Below the pieces are notes generated by a model. That model did no database searches. It was not told the DNA's origin and saw only the letters and a program-made list of their open reading frames with translations. A program made the position numbers and the translations under genes. From the NCBI GenBank assembly GCA_020638495.1, contig JACKIN010000005.1, positions 1-64,000 of the forward strand: DNA of 64,000 nucleotides, read 5' to 3'. Source of the stretch: Geminicoccaceae bacterium (GTDB lineage Bacteria; Pseudomonadota; Alphaproteobacteria; Geminicoccales; Geminicoccaceae). Each line of letters starts with the position of its first letter. The stretch's first letter is position 1. Positions 8,914 to 18,120 of the stretch are shown in pieces.

Positions 8914-9893
8914 CCAAGAGGCGGCTGGACATCGCGGTGGAGCGCTTTCCCCTGGTCAAGCCCTTCACCATCTCGCGCAGCAGCGTCACCGAGCTCGAGC
9001 TGGTCACGGCGACCATCACCGAGGGCGAGCATGCGGGGCGCGGCGAGTGCCGGCCCTATCCCCGCTACGGCGAGACCACCGACGGTGTCGTCGAGGACAT
9101 CCGCGCCCGGGCCGGGCTGATCGAGGCGGGCGAGGGGTGCGCGGCCCTGCTCGAGGCGATGCCGGCCGGCGCGGCCAGGAACGCCCTCGACTGCGCCTTG
9201 TGGGACCTCGAGGCGAAGCTCGCTGGCCGCCCGGTGCATGACCTCCTCGGCCTGCCGGCGCCGGCGCCTGTGCTCGTCACCTACACGATCGGCCTCGACT
9301 CGCCGGCCGCCATGGCGGCCGAGGCCAAGGCCGTCAGCCGGCCGCTGCTCAAGCTCAAGCTCGGCGGCTCGGACGATCTCGAGCGGGTGCGGGCGGTGCG
9401 TGCTGCCGTGCCGGAGACGCGGCTGATCGTCGATGCCAACGAGGCCTGGTCGCAGGAGATGGTGGTGGCCTGGATGCCTGAGCTCGCCGCCATGGGCGTC
9501 GAGCTGATCGAGCAGCCGCTGCACGCCGAGCGCGACCGGGCGCTCGAGGGCCTCGCCCGGCCGGTGCCGCTCTGCGCCGACGAGAGCGGGCACGGCATCG
9601 AGGATCTCGACGCGCTGGCCCCCCTCTACGACTTCATCAACATCAAGCTCGACAAGGCCGGCGGGCTGACCGCGGCCCTGGCCCTCGCCGACGCGGCCGA
9701 GGCGCGCGGCTTCCGCCTGATGCTCGGCTGCATGATGGCGACCTCGCTCGCCATGGCGCCGGCTTTCGTGCTCGCCGGCCGCGCCCGCTTCGTCGACCTC
9801 GACGCGCCCCTGCTGCTCGCCCGCGATCGCGAGCACGCGATCACCTACGACGGGGCGATGATGCAGCCGCCGCCGCAGGCGCTTTGGGGTTGA
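8910..9893 (+). CDS. dgcA: Enolase-superfamily epimerase/racemase, DgcA-like
   Basis: A 327-residue dipeptide-epimerase-type protein. It starts at a GTG overlapping the dgcN stop. It has the KxK catalytic motif (LLKLKLGG), metal ligands in IVDANEAW, LIEQPL and CADES, and the second-side lysine in INIKLDKAGG, so the active site looks complete for racemisation. In the known pairing DgcA is an N-acetyl-D-glutamate racemase, converting the DgcN product to N-acetyl-L-glutamate. A plain L-Ala-D/L-Glu epimerase of peptidoglycan recycling is the main alternative; the DUF1611 neighbour favours DgcA. Confidence 0.75.
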   Translation: MTKRRLDIAVERFPLVKPFTISRSSVTELELVTATITEGEHAGRGECRPYPRYGETTDGVVEDIRARAGLIEAGEGCAALLEAMPAGAARNALDCALWDLEAKLAGRPVHDLLGLPAPAPVLVTYTIGLDSPAAMAAEAKAVSRPLLKLKLGGSDDLERVRAVRAAVPETRLIVDANEAWSQEMVVAWMPELAAMGVELIEQPLHAERDRALEGLARPVPLCADESGHGIEDLDALAPLYDFINIKLDKAGGLTAALALADAAEARGFRLMLGCMMATSLAMAPAFVLAGRARFVDLDAPLLLARDREHAITYDGAMMQPPPQALWG

Positions 9894-9914
9894 AGGGGGC
9901 GGGGCTGAGCAGGC

Positions 9915-10601
9915 TCAGGCCAGCCAGGTCCGGTAGTCGCTGACCAGCAGCCGGGCCGGCGGCTCGTCCTCCTCGATCTCGGCGAAGCGGCCGACGGGCT
10001 CGCGGAAGATGTTGTCGGTCTCGTCGTCGTTGACGGTCGAGACCTCGCCGATCAGGACGTCGCCGCCCTTCGTCCAGAGCGCGTGCCAGTCGCCGGGTGC
10101 CAGCGTCACGCTCTGGCCGGGCGCCAGCTCGAGGCGCTCGCCCGGCGCATAGTCGTGGCGGATGCCGTCGCGGTGCACGGTGCCGCCCCGGTCCGCGGCG
10201 AAGCCGCCCTGCTCGTCCGAGCCGAAGAGCTCGACCACGAGCGTCGCACCGCCGCGGTTGATGATGTCCTCGGCCTTGATGAAATGGGTGTGGCTCGGGC
10301 AGCGCTGCCCTTGCCTCAGAACGAGAAGCTTCTCGGCATAGCACATGCCACGACCGCGCTGGAGGTCGGCGAGCCGGCCGTTGCGCAGGGTGAAGACGGC
10401 CAGGCCCACCTCGTCGAACCGGCCCGTGCCGAAATCGGTGATGTCCCAGCCGCAGCGGGCGTCGATGACATGGCGTGCCGTCTCCCGCCGGGCTTTCAGC
10501 TCATCCGGTGTCCAGTTGGCGAAGGGCGGCAGGACGAAGCCGTGGTGGCGGATCATGGCGTCCGCCTCGACGATGATGGCGTTGACGCGCGAGCGCTTCA
10601 T
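9915..10601 (-). CDS. D-lyxose-type sugar isomerase (cupin fold)
   Basis: A 228-residue protein starting MKRSRVNAIIVEADAMI. The cupin core contains PSHTHFIKAEDIIN and GDWHALWTKGGDVLIGEVS, which carry the His/Lys/Glu metal ligands of the D-lyxose isomerase family. That family interconverts aldoses and ketoses such as lyxose/xylulose or mannose/fructose. Its ATG overlaps the stop of the upstream glycoside hydrolase gene by 4 nt (ATGA), so it is co-translated as the last gene of a three-gene operon. The true sugar is not established. Confidence 0.78.
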   Translation of the reverse strand: MKRSRVNAIIVEADAMIRHHGFVLPPFANWTPDELKARRETARHVIDARCGWDITDFGTGRFDEVGLAVFTLRNGRLADLQRGRGMCYAEKLLVLRQGQRCPSHTHFIKAEDIINRGGATLVVELFGSDEQGGFAADRGGTVHRDGIRHDYAPGERLELAPGQSVTLAPGDWHALWTKGGDVLIGEVSTVNDDETDNIFREPVGRFAEIEEDEPPARLLVSDYRTWLA

Positions 10602-11899
10602 CCTGGTTCTCCTGCCTGCTCGCCGCTCGTCTCGAGGAATTCCAGCACCATGGCGGCGGTCCAGGTGAACCGGTCGCCGCCGCAGGGCTCGCCGGTGAGC
10701 GGGTCGTAATATTCGGCGAAGCCGCTTCGCGTGATGAGATCGATGCTGTCGGCCCGGATGCGCGCGGCGATGGCGGCTTCGCCCGCAGCGGCCAGCCCGT
10801 CGGCGATCATGTAGTTGACGATCAGCCAGACGGGGCCGCGCCAGTAGCGCTTGGCATCGAAGCGGGGATCGGCCGGATCGTGGCTCGGCACGAGATGGCG
10901 GCTGCGGCCGGCCAGCGTCTCGATGCGGTGCCCGAGCGCCCGGGCGCGATCCTGCGGGATCGGGGCGAAGGCCGCGAGCAGGCCGCCGACGGAGCGGCTC
11001 CCGACCAGCCGGCCCGTCGTCCGGTCGCGCGCCAGGTACTGGCCATCGGTCACGCTCCAGAGGCCCGCCATGGCCACGAGGCCGTGCTCGGCGAAAGCGT
11101 GGTTGCGGGCGGCCAGCTTGGCATCGCCGAGCCGCTCCGCCAGGACCGCGAGATCGCGGCAGGAGCGGATCAGGATGGCGTTGAAGCCGGGATCGACCAC
11201 CTGGAAGGGCGAGTCGTCGTGCAGCCGCGCATTGTCCCAGCCGAGGCCGCGAAAGCGCTCGAGGAGCCAGACGAAGCGGTCGTACTCCGCGTTGGTCGGC
11301 CGATGCGCGGCATCCGCATGCTGCAGGTCGCGGCGGGTGTAGGGCTCGATGCCGTCGGTCGGCACCCGCGCCAGGGCCTCGTCCCAGTCGATCGAGTTGT
11401 CGCGGCCGGATTCCCAGGGGTGGATGATGGCGACCAGCCCCTCGCCGGCCGGGTCGCGATGGGCGAAGAACCACTGATGCCAGCGGTCGATCGCGGCCAG
11501 CAGCGGCCGGGCCCGTTCCGCCGCCATGGCCGGATCGCGCGCCCGCTCGAAGAGGCGGCGCACGGCGAAGCCGGCGACGGCGGGCTGGGTGATGCCCGAG
11601 GTCGGCACCGGACGATTGGTGCGCCAGATCTCCGGGCCGGGGAAATAGCCCTCGTCCGGCACGTGGAAGACGATGTGCGGCACCATCCCGTCCGGCCACT
11701 GGTGGGCGAGGAGCGTCTCGATCTCGCGCCAGGCGCGGTCCTCGTCCTGATGGCCGAGGCCGAGCGCCGTCAGGCACGAATCCCAGTTCCACTGGAACGG
11801 ATAGAGACCCCGGGTCGGCACGGTGTAGCCGCCGCGGTCGTTCTCCCGCAGGATCGCTTGCGCGTTCTCGACCAGGGTCGCGCGATCGGCGGGGTCCAT
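10598..11899 (-). CDS. GH63-like (MGH1-type) glycoside hydrolase
   Basis: A 433-residue (alpha/alpha)6-barrel hydrolase without a signal peptide, so cytoplasmic. Motifs include RGLYPFQWNWDSCLTALG, with the candidate catalytic Asp in WNWDS, WPDGMVPHIVF, IIHPWESGRDNS, YWRGPVWLIVNYM and GFAEYYDPLTGEP with a candidate catalytic Glu. This set is typical of the mannosylglycerate/glucosylglycerate hydrolase and alpha-glucosidase clan (GH63). The start at MDPADRATLVENA is 13 nt after the DapA-like gene. The operon suggests intracellular release of a sugar from a glycoside followed by isomerisation. Confidence 0.8.
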   Translation of the reverse strand: MDPADRATLVENAQAILRENDRGGYTVPTRGLYPFQWNWDSCLTALGLGHQDEDRAWREIETLLAHQWPDGMVPHIVFHVPDEGYFPGPEIWRTNRPVPTSGITQPAVAGFAVRRLFERARDPAMAAERARPLLAAIDRWHQWFFAHRDPAGEGLVAIIHPWESGRDNSIDWDEALARVPTDGIEPYTRRDLQHADAAHRPTNAEYDRFVWLLERFRGLGWDNARLHDDSPFQVVDPGFNAILIRSCRDLAVLAERLGDAKLAARNHAFAEHGLVAMAGLWSVTDGQYLARDRTTGRLVGSRSVGGLLAAFAPIPQDRARALGHRIETLAGRSRHLVPSHDPADPRFDAKRYWRGPVWLIVNYMIADGLAAAGEAAIAARIRADSIDLITRSGFAEYYDPLTGEPCGGDRFTWTAAMVLEFLETSGEQAGEPG

Positions 11900-11912
11900 G
11901 GGCGCTCCCGGA

Positions 11913-12845
11913 TCAGGCCCCGGCGACGCTGTAGAGCTCGGGGTCGTAGACATAGCCGGCCTCGTCGAGGGCCGCGACCAGGGCCTCGCCCTTGGCGCCG
12001 TCGAGCTCGACCATGGGCGGCCGCACGATCCGCCACACCTCGTCGTGCTGGCCATCGGCGATGACATGCTTGATGCCCGGCACCAGCGGGTAGCTGGTGA
12101 GCAGGTTGCGGACGTCGCTCACCAGCTTCATGCCGGCCTCGGCGGCCGACCGGTCACCGTCATTGAACGCCTTGAAGACCCTGGCGCTGGGCCCGGCCGC
12201 GAGATTGGCTGCCGCCGAGAAGGTGCCGGCCCCGCCGGCCTCGAGATTGCGCACGAGATGGCCGTCGGCGCCCGAGTAGATGGTGAGCTCGGGGAAGTTG
12301 CTGATCAGGCTCGCCGTGTGCTCCCAGTCGCCGGAGCTGTCCTTGATCCCCTCGAGCGTGTCGGGATAGCGTTTCAGCAGCCGCTCGATCACCGGATGGG
12401 TCACCGGCACGCCCGACATCTGCGGGAAATGATAGAGCAGCAAGGCGAGGCGCGGCTCGGCCAGGGCGTCGATCACCTCGGCGAACGCCCGATAGAGACC
12501 CTCGTCGCTGTTGTTCTTGTAGAAGAAGGGCGGCAGCATCAGGAGGTTGGTGACGCCGAGACCGAGCGCATGCCTGGCCAGCGCCAGCGTGTCGCTCCTG
12601 GCGCAGCAGCCGATGCCGAGGATCATCCGCTCGACCGGCAGGCCGGCCGCGACATAGGCCTCGAGCCCGGCCTGCCGCTCGGCGACCGAGAAGGCCTGCG
12701 TCTCCGACGTGGTGCCGAACACCCCGAGCCCGGTGCAGCCCTGGCGCAGCAGCCAGCGGGCATGCCGGCAATAGCGCTCGACGCTGATGGCGCCGCCCGG
12801 CTCGACCGGAGTCACGACGGCGGCGTAGATTCCCTTGGCAGGCAT
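11913..12845 (-). CDS. Dihydrodipicolinate synthase/N-acetylneuraminate lyase family aldolase
   Basis: A 310-residue TIM-barrel class I aldolase. It has the GTTSET pyruvate-carboxylate-binding motif, the proton-relay Tyr in LLLYHFP and the Schiff-base Lys in EGIKDSSGDW. It is the first gene of the operon with a GH63-like hydrolase and a sugar isomerase, so a catabolic 2-keto-3-deoxy acid aldolase or sugar-acid dehydratase is more likely than lysine biosynthesis; this is inference from context. The ATG is preceded by a GAGGGGAG-type purine tract. Confidence 0.82.
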   Translation of the reverse strand: MPAKGIYAAVVTPVEPGGAISVERYCRHARWLLRQGCTGLGVFGTTSETQAFSVAERQAGLEAYVAAGLPVERMILGIGCCARSDTLALARHALGLGVTNLLMLPPFFYKNNSDEGLYRAFAEVIDALAEPRLALLLYHFPQMSGVPVTHPVIERLLKRYPDTLEGIKDSSGDWEHTASLISNFPELTIYSGADGHLVRNLEAGGAGTFSAAANLAAGPSARVFKAFNDGDRSAAEAGMKLVSDVRNLLTSYPLVPGIKHVIADGQHDEVWRIVRPPMVELDGAKGEALVAALDEAGYVYDPELYSVAGA

Positions 12846-12933
12846 GCTCCGAACTCCCCTCGAGGCGAATTTCCAGCCCTTGCTACGGCAGCCGGGCGGG
12901 CAACGGCAAGGCCGGTGCCGTGGCAGCCCTGGA

Positions 12934-13494
12934 TCAGTCGACGGTTTCGGTCTCCGCCACGCCGTAGAACTGGCCGCGCTCGAGCCAACCGCGCCGGCCG
13001 TCGATCTCGACCAGGCACCAGGCGCCCTCGCAGCTCAGGAGGTCGCCGATCACCATGGGCTCGGCCAGGAGCACGACCCGCGCATCGCTGCGCGGCGTGC
13101 GGCGGAGCGGCCGCACGTCGCCGGTGACCAGCACCGTGCGCCGGCTGGAGAGCAGGCTCGCATGGATCCAGCCGGTCTCGCCCTCGTGGTCGACGATCCG
13201 CCGCCAGTCGAACGATTCCTCCACGATCTGCACCGGAATGCCGCGCTGCGTGAAGACCCAGCGAATGGGGAAGGTCTCGGCCGGCCCGGTACGGACGTTG
13301 GTCTCGCTGGCGGCGAGGGAGACGAAGCGCGGCAGGGGCAGGCCGGTCGACTGGGCCGCTGCCGGCCCCGCGCCGGCGGCGAGGGCGAGGGTCAGGAGCA
13401 GGGCGGCGAGCAGACGACGGGCGAAGGGGGAGAACAAGGCAACGCACCACTTCGGGCAGGGATTCTCGGAGCCGGCGTCGACCTCGAAGCGCAT
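12934..13494 (-). CDS. Exported SH3-domain (SH3_4) protein
   Basis: About 186 residues if translation starts at the ATG of MRFEVDAG; a later start closer to the signal peptide (RRLLAALLLTLALAAGAGPAAAQ) is possible, for example a TTG. The mature part carries two bacterial SH3 modules: ETNVRTGPAETFPIRWVF...GWIHASLL and PLRRTPRSDARVV...GWLERGQFYGV. Such proteins are periplasmic in alphaproteobacteria and probably bind peptidoglycan or protein partners. The gene is divergent from a 2-hydroxyacid dehydrogenase, a pairing I recall as recurrent in this class. Precise function is unknown. Confidence 0.75.
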   Translation of the reverse strand: MRFEVDAGSENPCPKWCVALFSPFARRLLAALLLTLALAAGAGPAAAQSTGLPLPRFVSLAASETNVRTGPAETFPIRWVFTQRGIPVQIVEESFDWRRIVDHEGETGWIHASLLSSRRTVLVTGDVRPLRRTPRSDARVVLLAEPMVIGDLLSCEGAWCLVEIDGRRGWLERGQFYGVAETETVD

Positions 13495-13681
13495 GCGCAC
13501 GCCGGCTGCCCGCCCTCTATGAGCCCACTCTATAGGAAGGCCGGGCCCGCCGATCCAAGCGCAAAGTGAAAAGTGGCCACGGAGCAGGCGTTTGTGAGCG
13601 GTCGGGCTTTCTGCTAGGAGCCGGTTCGAGCGGCCGTGCGCCGGGCCGTTTCGGGCCGGCGCCAGGACAGGAGATCGAGGA

Positions 13682-14668
13682 ATGCCCCGCAAGCGGCCCC
13701 TGGTGGTGGTCACCCGCAAGCTGCCGGACGTCGTCGAGACACGGATGATGGAGCTCTTCGACGCCCGCCTCAATGACAGCGACACAGCCATGACCCGGGC
13801 AGAGCTGGTCGAGGCGGTCAAGGCCTGCGAGGTGCTGGTGCCGACCGTCACCGACCGGATCGACGCGGCCCTCCTCGCGCATGCCGGCGAGCAGCTCAAG
13901 CTGATCGCCAATTACGGCACCGGCGTCGACAATATCGACGTCGAGGCCGCCTACAAGCGCGGCATCACCGTGACCAACACGCCCGGCGTGCTGACCGAGG
14001 ACACCGCCGACATGACCATGGCGCTGATCCTCGCCGTGTCGCGCCGGCTGGTCGAGGGCGAGCGCCTCGCCCGCTCCGGCGAATGGGGCGGCTGGTCGCC
14101 CACCTCGATGCTCGGCCACCGCATCCACGGCAAGCGCATCGGCATCCTCGGCATGGGCCGGATCGGCTCGGCCGTCGCCCGGCGGGCGCAAGGCTTCGGC
14201 CTCGCCGTCCACTACCACAACCGCCGCCGTGTCCACGAAAGCGTCGAATCCGAGCTCGAGGCCACCTACTGGGAAAGCCTCGACCAGATGCTGGCCAGGG
14301 TCGACATCGTCTCGGTCAACTGCCCGCACACCCCGGCCACCTTCCATCTGCTCAACGCCCGCCGGCTCAAGCTGCTCCGCCGGGAAGCCATCGTCGTCAA
14401 CACCAGCCGCGGCGAGGTGATCGACGAGGCGGCGCTCACCCGCATGCTGCGCGACGGCGACATTGCCGGCGCCGGGCTCGACGTCTTCGAGCACGAGCCG
14501 GCGATCAACCCGCGGCTCCGCCAGCTCGAGAACGTCGTGCTGCTGCCGCACATGGGCTCGGCCACGCTCGAGGGCCGGCGCGACATGGGCGAGAAGGTCA
14601 TCATCAACATCAAGACCTTCGCCGACGGCCACCGCCCCCCCGACCGCGTCCTGCCGAGCATGCTCTGA
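13682..14668 (+). CDS. D-2-hydroxyacid dehydrogenase (glyoxylate/hydroxypyruvate reductase type)
   Basis: A 328-residue NAD(P)-dependent dehydrogenase that reduces 2-oxoacids such as glyoxylate or hydroxypyruvate. The Rossmann motif GILGMGRIGSAVARRA is followed by the catalytic triad Arg (NTSRGEVID), Glu (VFEHEP) and His (LLPHMGSAT). The substrate-binding loop NYGTGVDNIDV is intact. The ATG lies behind AGGAG/GAGGA-like sequence at 13671-13680. It is divergent from the SH3 protein gene; the gap 13495-13681 must hold both promoters. Confidence 0.87.
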   Translation: MPRKRPLVVVTRKLPDVVETRMMELFDARLNDSDTAMTRAELVEAVKACEVLVPTVTDRIDAALLAHAGEQLKLIANYGTGVDNIDVEAAYKRGITVTNTPGVLTEDTADMTMALILAVSRRLVEGERLARSGEWGGWSPTSMLGHRIHGKRIGILGMGRIGSAVARRAQGFGLAVHYHNRRRVHESVESELEATYWESLDQMLARVDIVSVNCPHTPATFHLLNARRLKLLRREAIVVNTSRGEVIDEAALTRMLRDGDIAGAGLDVFEHEPAINPRLRQLENVVLLPHMGSATLEGRRDMGEKVIINIKTFADGHRPPDRVLPSML

Positions 14669-14778
14669 TCATCGGCGATCAAGCTGGACAGGCGATGACA
14701 GCACTGTCACTTGCCGCGGTCCGGCCTCCCGGCTGAAAAGAGCCTCCCGCGCGAACCAGCCTGAAAGGCGGTTGCCCC

Positions 14779-16074
14779 TTGTTCACGTCTTTCTTTCCCC
14801 AGCCGAAGCTGTTCTTCCTCTCCGTCGTCCTCTGGTCGGCGGTGGCAACGGCGCTGTGGTACGGTGGTGCTGACGGCTGGGGCGCCCTGATCGGCCTCGG
14901 GACCACGCCCGAGGGGACCGAGACGGTGCTCGGGCTCGGCTATTTCGTCACGCCCGAGTTCCTCTGGTTCTACATCTACTATGCCATCGTCGTGGCCCTC
15001 TTCGCCGCCTTCTGGTTCCGCTTCGACCCGCATCCCTGGCAGCGCTGGTCGATCCTGGGCTCGGCGCTGATCCTCTTCATCACCTATTTCGGCGTGCAGA
15101 TCTCCGTCGCCGTCAACAACTGGCGCCGGCCGTTCTTCGACGACGTCCAGCAGGCGCTGGGCGAGAATTCGACCGTCACCCAGGCCGACCTCTTCGCGCT
15201 GCTCGGCATCTTCGCCCAGATCGCCTTTCTCTCCATCTTCATCTTCGTTCTCTCGCGCTTCTTCGTCAGCCACTGGATCTTCCGCTGGCGGACCGCGATG
15301 AACGACTACTACATGGCCCGCTGGCAGCGCCTGCGGCACATCGAGGGTGCCTCGCAGCGCGTCCAGGAGGACACGATGCGCTTCGCCGGCATCATGGAGG
15401 GCCTGGGCGTCTCGGCGATCGACGCGGTGATGACGCTCATCGCCTTCCTGCCGGTCTTGTGGGAGCTCTCGAAATACGTCGAGGAGCTGCCGCTGGTCGG
15501 CGCCATCCCGGCGCCGCTCTTCGTCGCCGCCCTCGTCTGGTCGCTCTTCGGCACCGGCCTGCTCGCCCTTGTCGGCATCCGCCTGCCGGGCCTCGAGTTC
15601 CGCAACCAGCGGGTCGAGGCGGCCTACCGCAAGGAGCTGGTGCACGGCGAGGACCAGGCCGACCGCGCCCAGCCGATGACCGTGCACGAGCTCTTCGGCT
15701 ACGTGCGGCAGAACTATTTCCGCCTCTACTTCCACTACATGTACTTCAACGTCTTCCGCTCGCTCTACCTGCAGGCCGACAACATCTTCGTCTACATCCT
15801 GCTCATCCCGACCATCGTCGCCGGCGCCGCCGTCGGCTTCACCTTCGGCGTGCTGCAGCAGATCCTGACCGCCTTCAACCAGGTCTCCAACTCGTTCCAG
15901 TATCTCGTCAATTCCTGGACGACGATCGTCGAGCTGCTCTCCATCCACAAGCGCCTGATGGCCTTCGAGGCCGCAATCGAGGACAAGGAGCTGCCCGACA
16001 TCGACAAGGAATGGCTGGAAATCCACGGCGCCGGCGACGACGGCGGGGTGCGCACCGTCGGCTCGGGCATCTGA
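14779..16074 (+). CDS. sbmA: SbmA/BacA-like peptide transporter
   Basis: A 431-residue inner-membrane protein of the SbmA/BacA family, which imports proline-rich antimicrobial peptides, microcins and modified peptides using the proton gradient. The start is TTG (14779) behind GAAAGGCGG, giving MFTSFFPQPKLFFLSVVLW. About seven hydrophobic segments are visible, and family motifs include NNWRRPFFDDVQQAL, FRWRTAMNDYY, GASQRVQEDTMRFA and FNQVSNSFQYLV. It has no ATPase domain, as expected for this family. It is convergent with an ABCD-type ABC protein. Confidence 0.88.
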   Translation: MFTSFFPQPKLFFLSVVLWSAVATALWYGGADGWGALIGLGTTPEGTETVLGLGYFVTPEFLWFYIYYAIVVALFAAFWFRFDPHPWQRWSILGSALILFITYFGVQISVAVNNWRRPFFDDVQQALGENSTVTQADLFALLGIFAQIAFLSIFIFVLSRFFVSHWIFRWRTAMNDYYMARWQRLRHIEGASQRVQEDTMRFAGIMEGLGVSAIDAVMTLIAFLPVLWELSKYVEELPLVGAIPAPLFVAALVWSLFGTGLLALVGIRLPGLEFRNQRVEAAYRKELVHGEDQADRAQPMTVHELFGYVRQNYFRLYFHYMYFNVFRSLYLQADNIFVYILLIPTIVAGAAVGFTFGVLQQILTAFNQVSNSFQYLVNSWTTIVELLSIHKRLMAFEAAIEDKELPDIDKEWLEIHGAGDDGGVRTVGSGI

Positions 16075-16174
16075 GCGGCCGCCGGGCCGAGAAACCGGCA
16101 GCGCCGCCTTCCCGCCGACCGGGAACGGCTGGTCGAGGCGCTGCAGGCGGCGGGGCTCGGCCGAGGCTCGCCGA

Positions 16175-17971
16175 TCAGGTCCCCGACCCGGCCGGCCGGC
16201 GCTCGATGGTGATGCGTCGGTGGTAGAACGGGTCCTGCACAGGTGGGCCGAGGGCGAGGACGGTGGTGGCTTCGAGCTCGTGGGCGAAGAGGTCGGCCAG
16301 GAGCTCGCGGCGGTCGGGGTCGAGGGCGCTCATCGGCTCGTCCATGACGACGGCGGCGGGCCGGTGCAGGAGGAGGCGGGCCGCCACCAGGCGCTGCTGC
16401 TCGTCGGTGCCGAGCTCCTGGTCCCAGCGACGCTCGGTGTCGAGAAGCGGCACGAGGCGGGCGAGGCCGGTGCGCTCGAGGGCGGCCCCGGGATCGGTGT
16501 CCGTCGACGCGGGCGAATCGGGCAGGGCCGGGTAGGCGAGCACGGCGCGGAGCGAGCCCAGCGGCAGATAGGGGCGGCCCGGGAGGAAGGCGAGCCGGTC
16601 GCGCGGCGGCAGGTGGACCGTGCCGGAGCCCCAGGGCCAGAGGCCGGCGAGCGCGTGGAAGACAGCGCTCTTGCCCACGCCCTTGGGGCCGGTGAGCAGC
16701 AGGCGCTCGCCGGGTGCCAGCTCGACCAGGGGCTCCGCCAGCACCACCTCGCTGCCGGGCAGGGCGACGCGGAGGTCGGCGAGGGTGATGCGGGGCTCGG
16801 TGTGCTCGACATAGGTGATGCGGCCTTCGCCCTCGGCGAGCGTGTCGAGGCCGGGCAGGATCTCGCGCAGGGCGACGACGCGAAAGAGGGTGGCGCGCCA
16901 GTCGGCGATCGCCGGGAAATAGTCCACGAACCAGCGGAGCGCCGCCTGCACCTGGTTGAAGGCGCCGACGGTCATCATCAGCCCGCCGAAGGAGAGCTGG
17001 CCCTGGAAATAGCCCGGTGCCGCCGCGAGAACCGGGACGATGAGGCCGAGCCAGCCATAGCCCGAGGTGATCCAGGTGAGGCGCGCCAGCGCATAGGCGA
17101 GGCGGCGGGTGATGGCCACCACCGCGTCGACCGGCTGGTCGAGCAGGCGGCGCTCGCCTGCCGCACCGTCGTGGAGTGCTATCGCCTCGGCGTTCTCGCT
17201 GATGCGGACCAGGGCGAAACGGAGCTCGGCCTCGCGGGCGTAGCGCTCGGCGTTGAGGCCGATCATCGGCCGGCCGACGCGCCAGGTGAGCCACGAGCCG
17301 CTGACGGCATAGGCGAGGGCGCACCAGACGAGGTAGCCGGGAATGTGCAGCTCGCTTTCGCCCAGCCGGAAGACGGCGCCGGCGGAGAGCGTCCAGAGCA
17401 CACCGAGGAAGCCCGCGAGCAGGAGGGTCGAGCGGAGCAGGCCGATGCCGAGCGTGATGGTGAGCTCGGTGAGCTGGCGGGCATCGGCCTGCAGGCGCTG
17501 GTCGGGGTTCCTCGCGATGTCGCCCTGGAAGCCGAGGAGCCAGGGGCGGCGGCCGGTGACCCACTGGTCGAGCAGGTCGCGGGTCAGCCATTCGCGCAGG
17601 CGCACCTCGAGCAGCTCGCGGAACCAGGTCTCGGCGACGACGAAGAGGAGCAGCACCAGGACGATGGCGAAGAAGATCAGTGTCTGGTCGAGGAGTGCTC
17701 CCGGCAGGCGCTGCTCGAGGGCGTCGAAGAAATCGCCCTGCCAGGCGTTCAGGCGGATCTGGCCCAGCATGTTGAGGCAGATGACGGCGACGAGGCCGAA
17801 CGTCAGGAGGAAGCAGGCACGCCGATAGGGCGAGCGGCGGAGCGCGCCGAAAAGGACGCGGAGCTGGCGGAAGGCATCGCGAAAGCCGATCTCGGGCGGC
17901 GGGCCGCCTGCGGATCCGGTCCGGGCCGAGAGATCGGGCTGCGGCGGCAAGCGGGCTCCTCCCGCGGGCAC
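16175..17971 (-). CDS. ABCD/YddA-type ABC protein with degenerate ATPase motifs
   Basis: A 598-residue fused membrane and nucleotide-binding protein of the YddA/ABCD family, whose membrane domain is related to SbmA. The GTG at 17969-17971 is the likely start. The membrane domain spans about residues 35-350 and shows the family motif NPDQRLQADARQL. In the ATPase, Walker A (GPKGVGKS) and Walker B (AVVMDEPMSALD) are present, but the Q-loop reads FLPGRPYLP instead of FLPQRPYLP, the signature reads LGTDEQQRL instead of LSGGEQQR, and the H-loop histidine is absent (LALGPPVQD). ATP may bind, but normal hydrolysis looks doubtful. The substrate is unknown. Confidence 0.82.
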   Translation of the reverse strand: MPAGGARLPPQPDLSARTGSAGGPPPEIGFRDAFRQLRVLFGALRRSPYRRACFLLTFGLVAVICLNMLGQIRLNAWQGDFFDALEQRLPGALLDQTLIFFAIVLVLLLFVVAETWFRELLEVRLREWLTRDLLDQWVTGRRPWLLGFQGDIARNPDQRLQADARQLTELTITLGIGLLRSTLLLAGFLGVLWTLSAGAVFRLGESELHIPGYLVWCALAYAVSGSWLTWRVGRPMIGLNAERYAREAELRFALVRISENAEAIALHDGAAGERRLLDQPVDAVVAITRRLAYALARLTWITSGYGWLGLIVPVLAAAPGYFQGQLSFGGLMMTVGAFNQVQAALRWFVDYFPAIADWRATLFRVVALREILPGLDTLAEGEGRITYVEHTEPRITLADLRVALPGSEVVLAEPLVELAPGERLLLTGPKGVGKSAVFHALAGLWPWGSGTVHLPPRDRLAFLPGRPYLPLGSLRAVLAYPALPDSPASTDTDPGAALERTGLARLVPLLDTERRWDQELGTDEQQRLVAARLLLHRPAAVVMDEPMSALDPDRRELLADLFAHELEATTVLALGPPVQDPFYHRRITIERRPAGSGT

Positions 17972-18120
17972 CCCTGGCAGCTTGGGGGGCGGGCTCGGGC
18001 AGTGGTCGCGGCTGCATAGCCGGCGGGTCCGCGGCTGTCGATGGCGGGTGGAGGCTGCGCGGACGGCGCGCCGGTGATATCAACTCCTGGCGCGTGAGCA
18101 TCGGCAGTCGGGAGGCAGGG

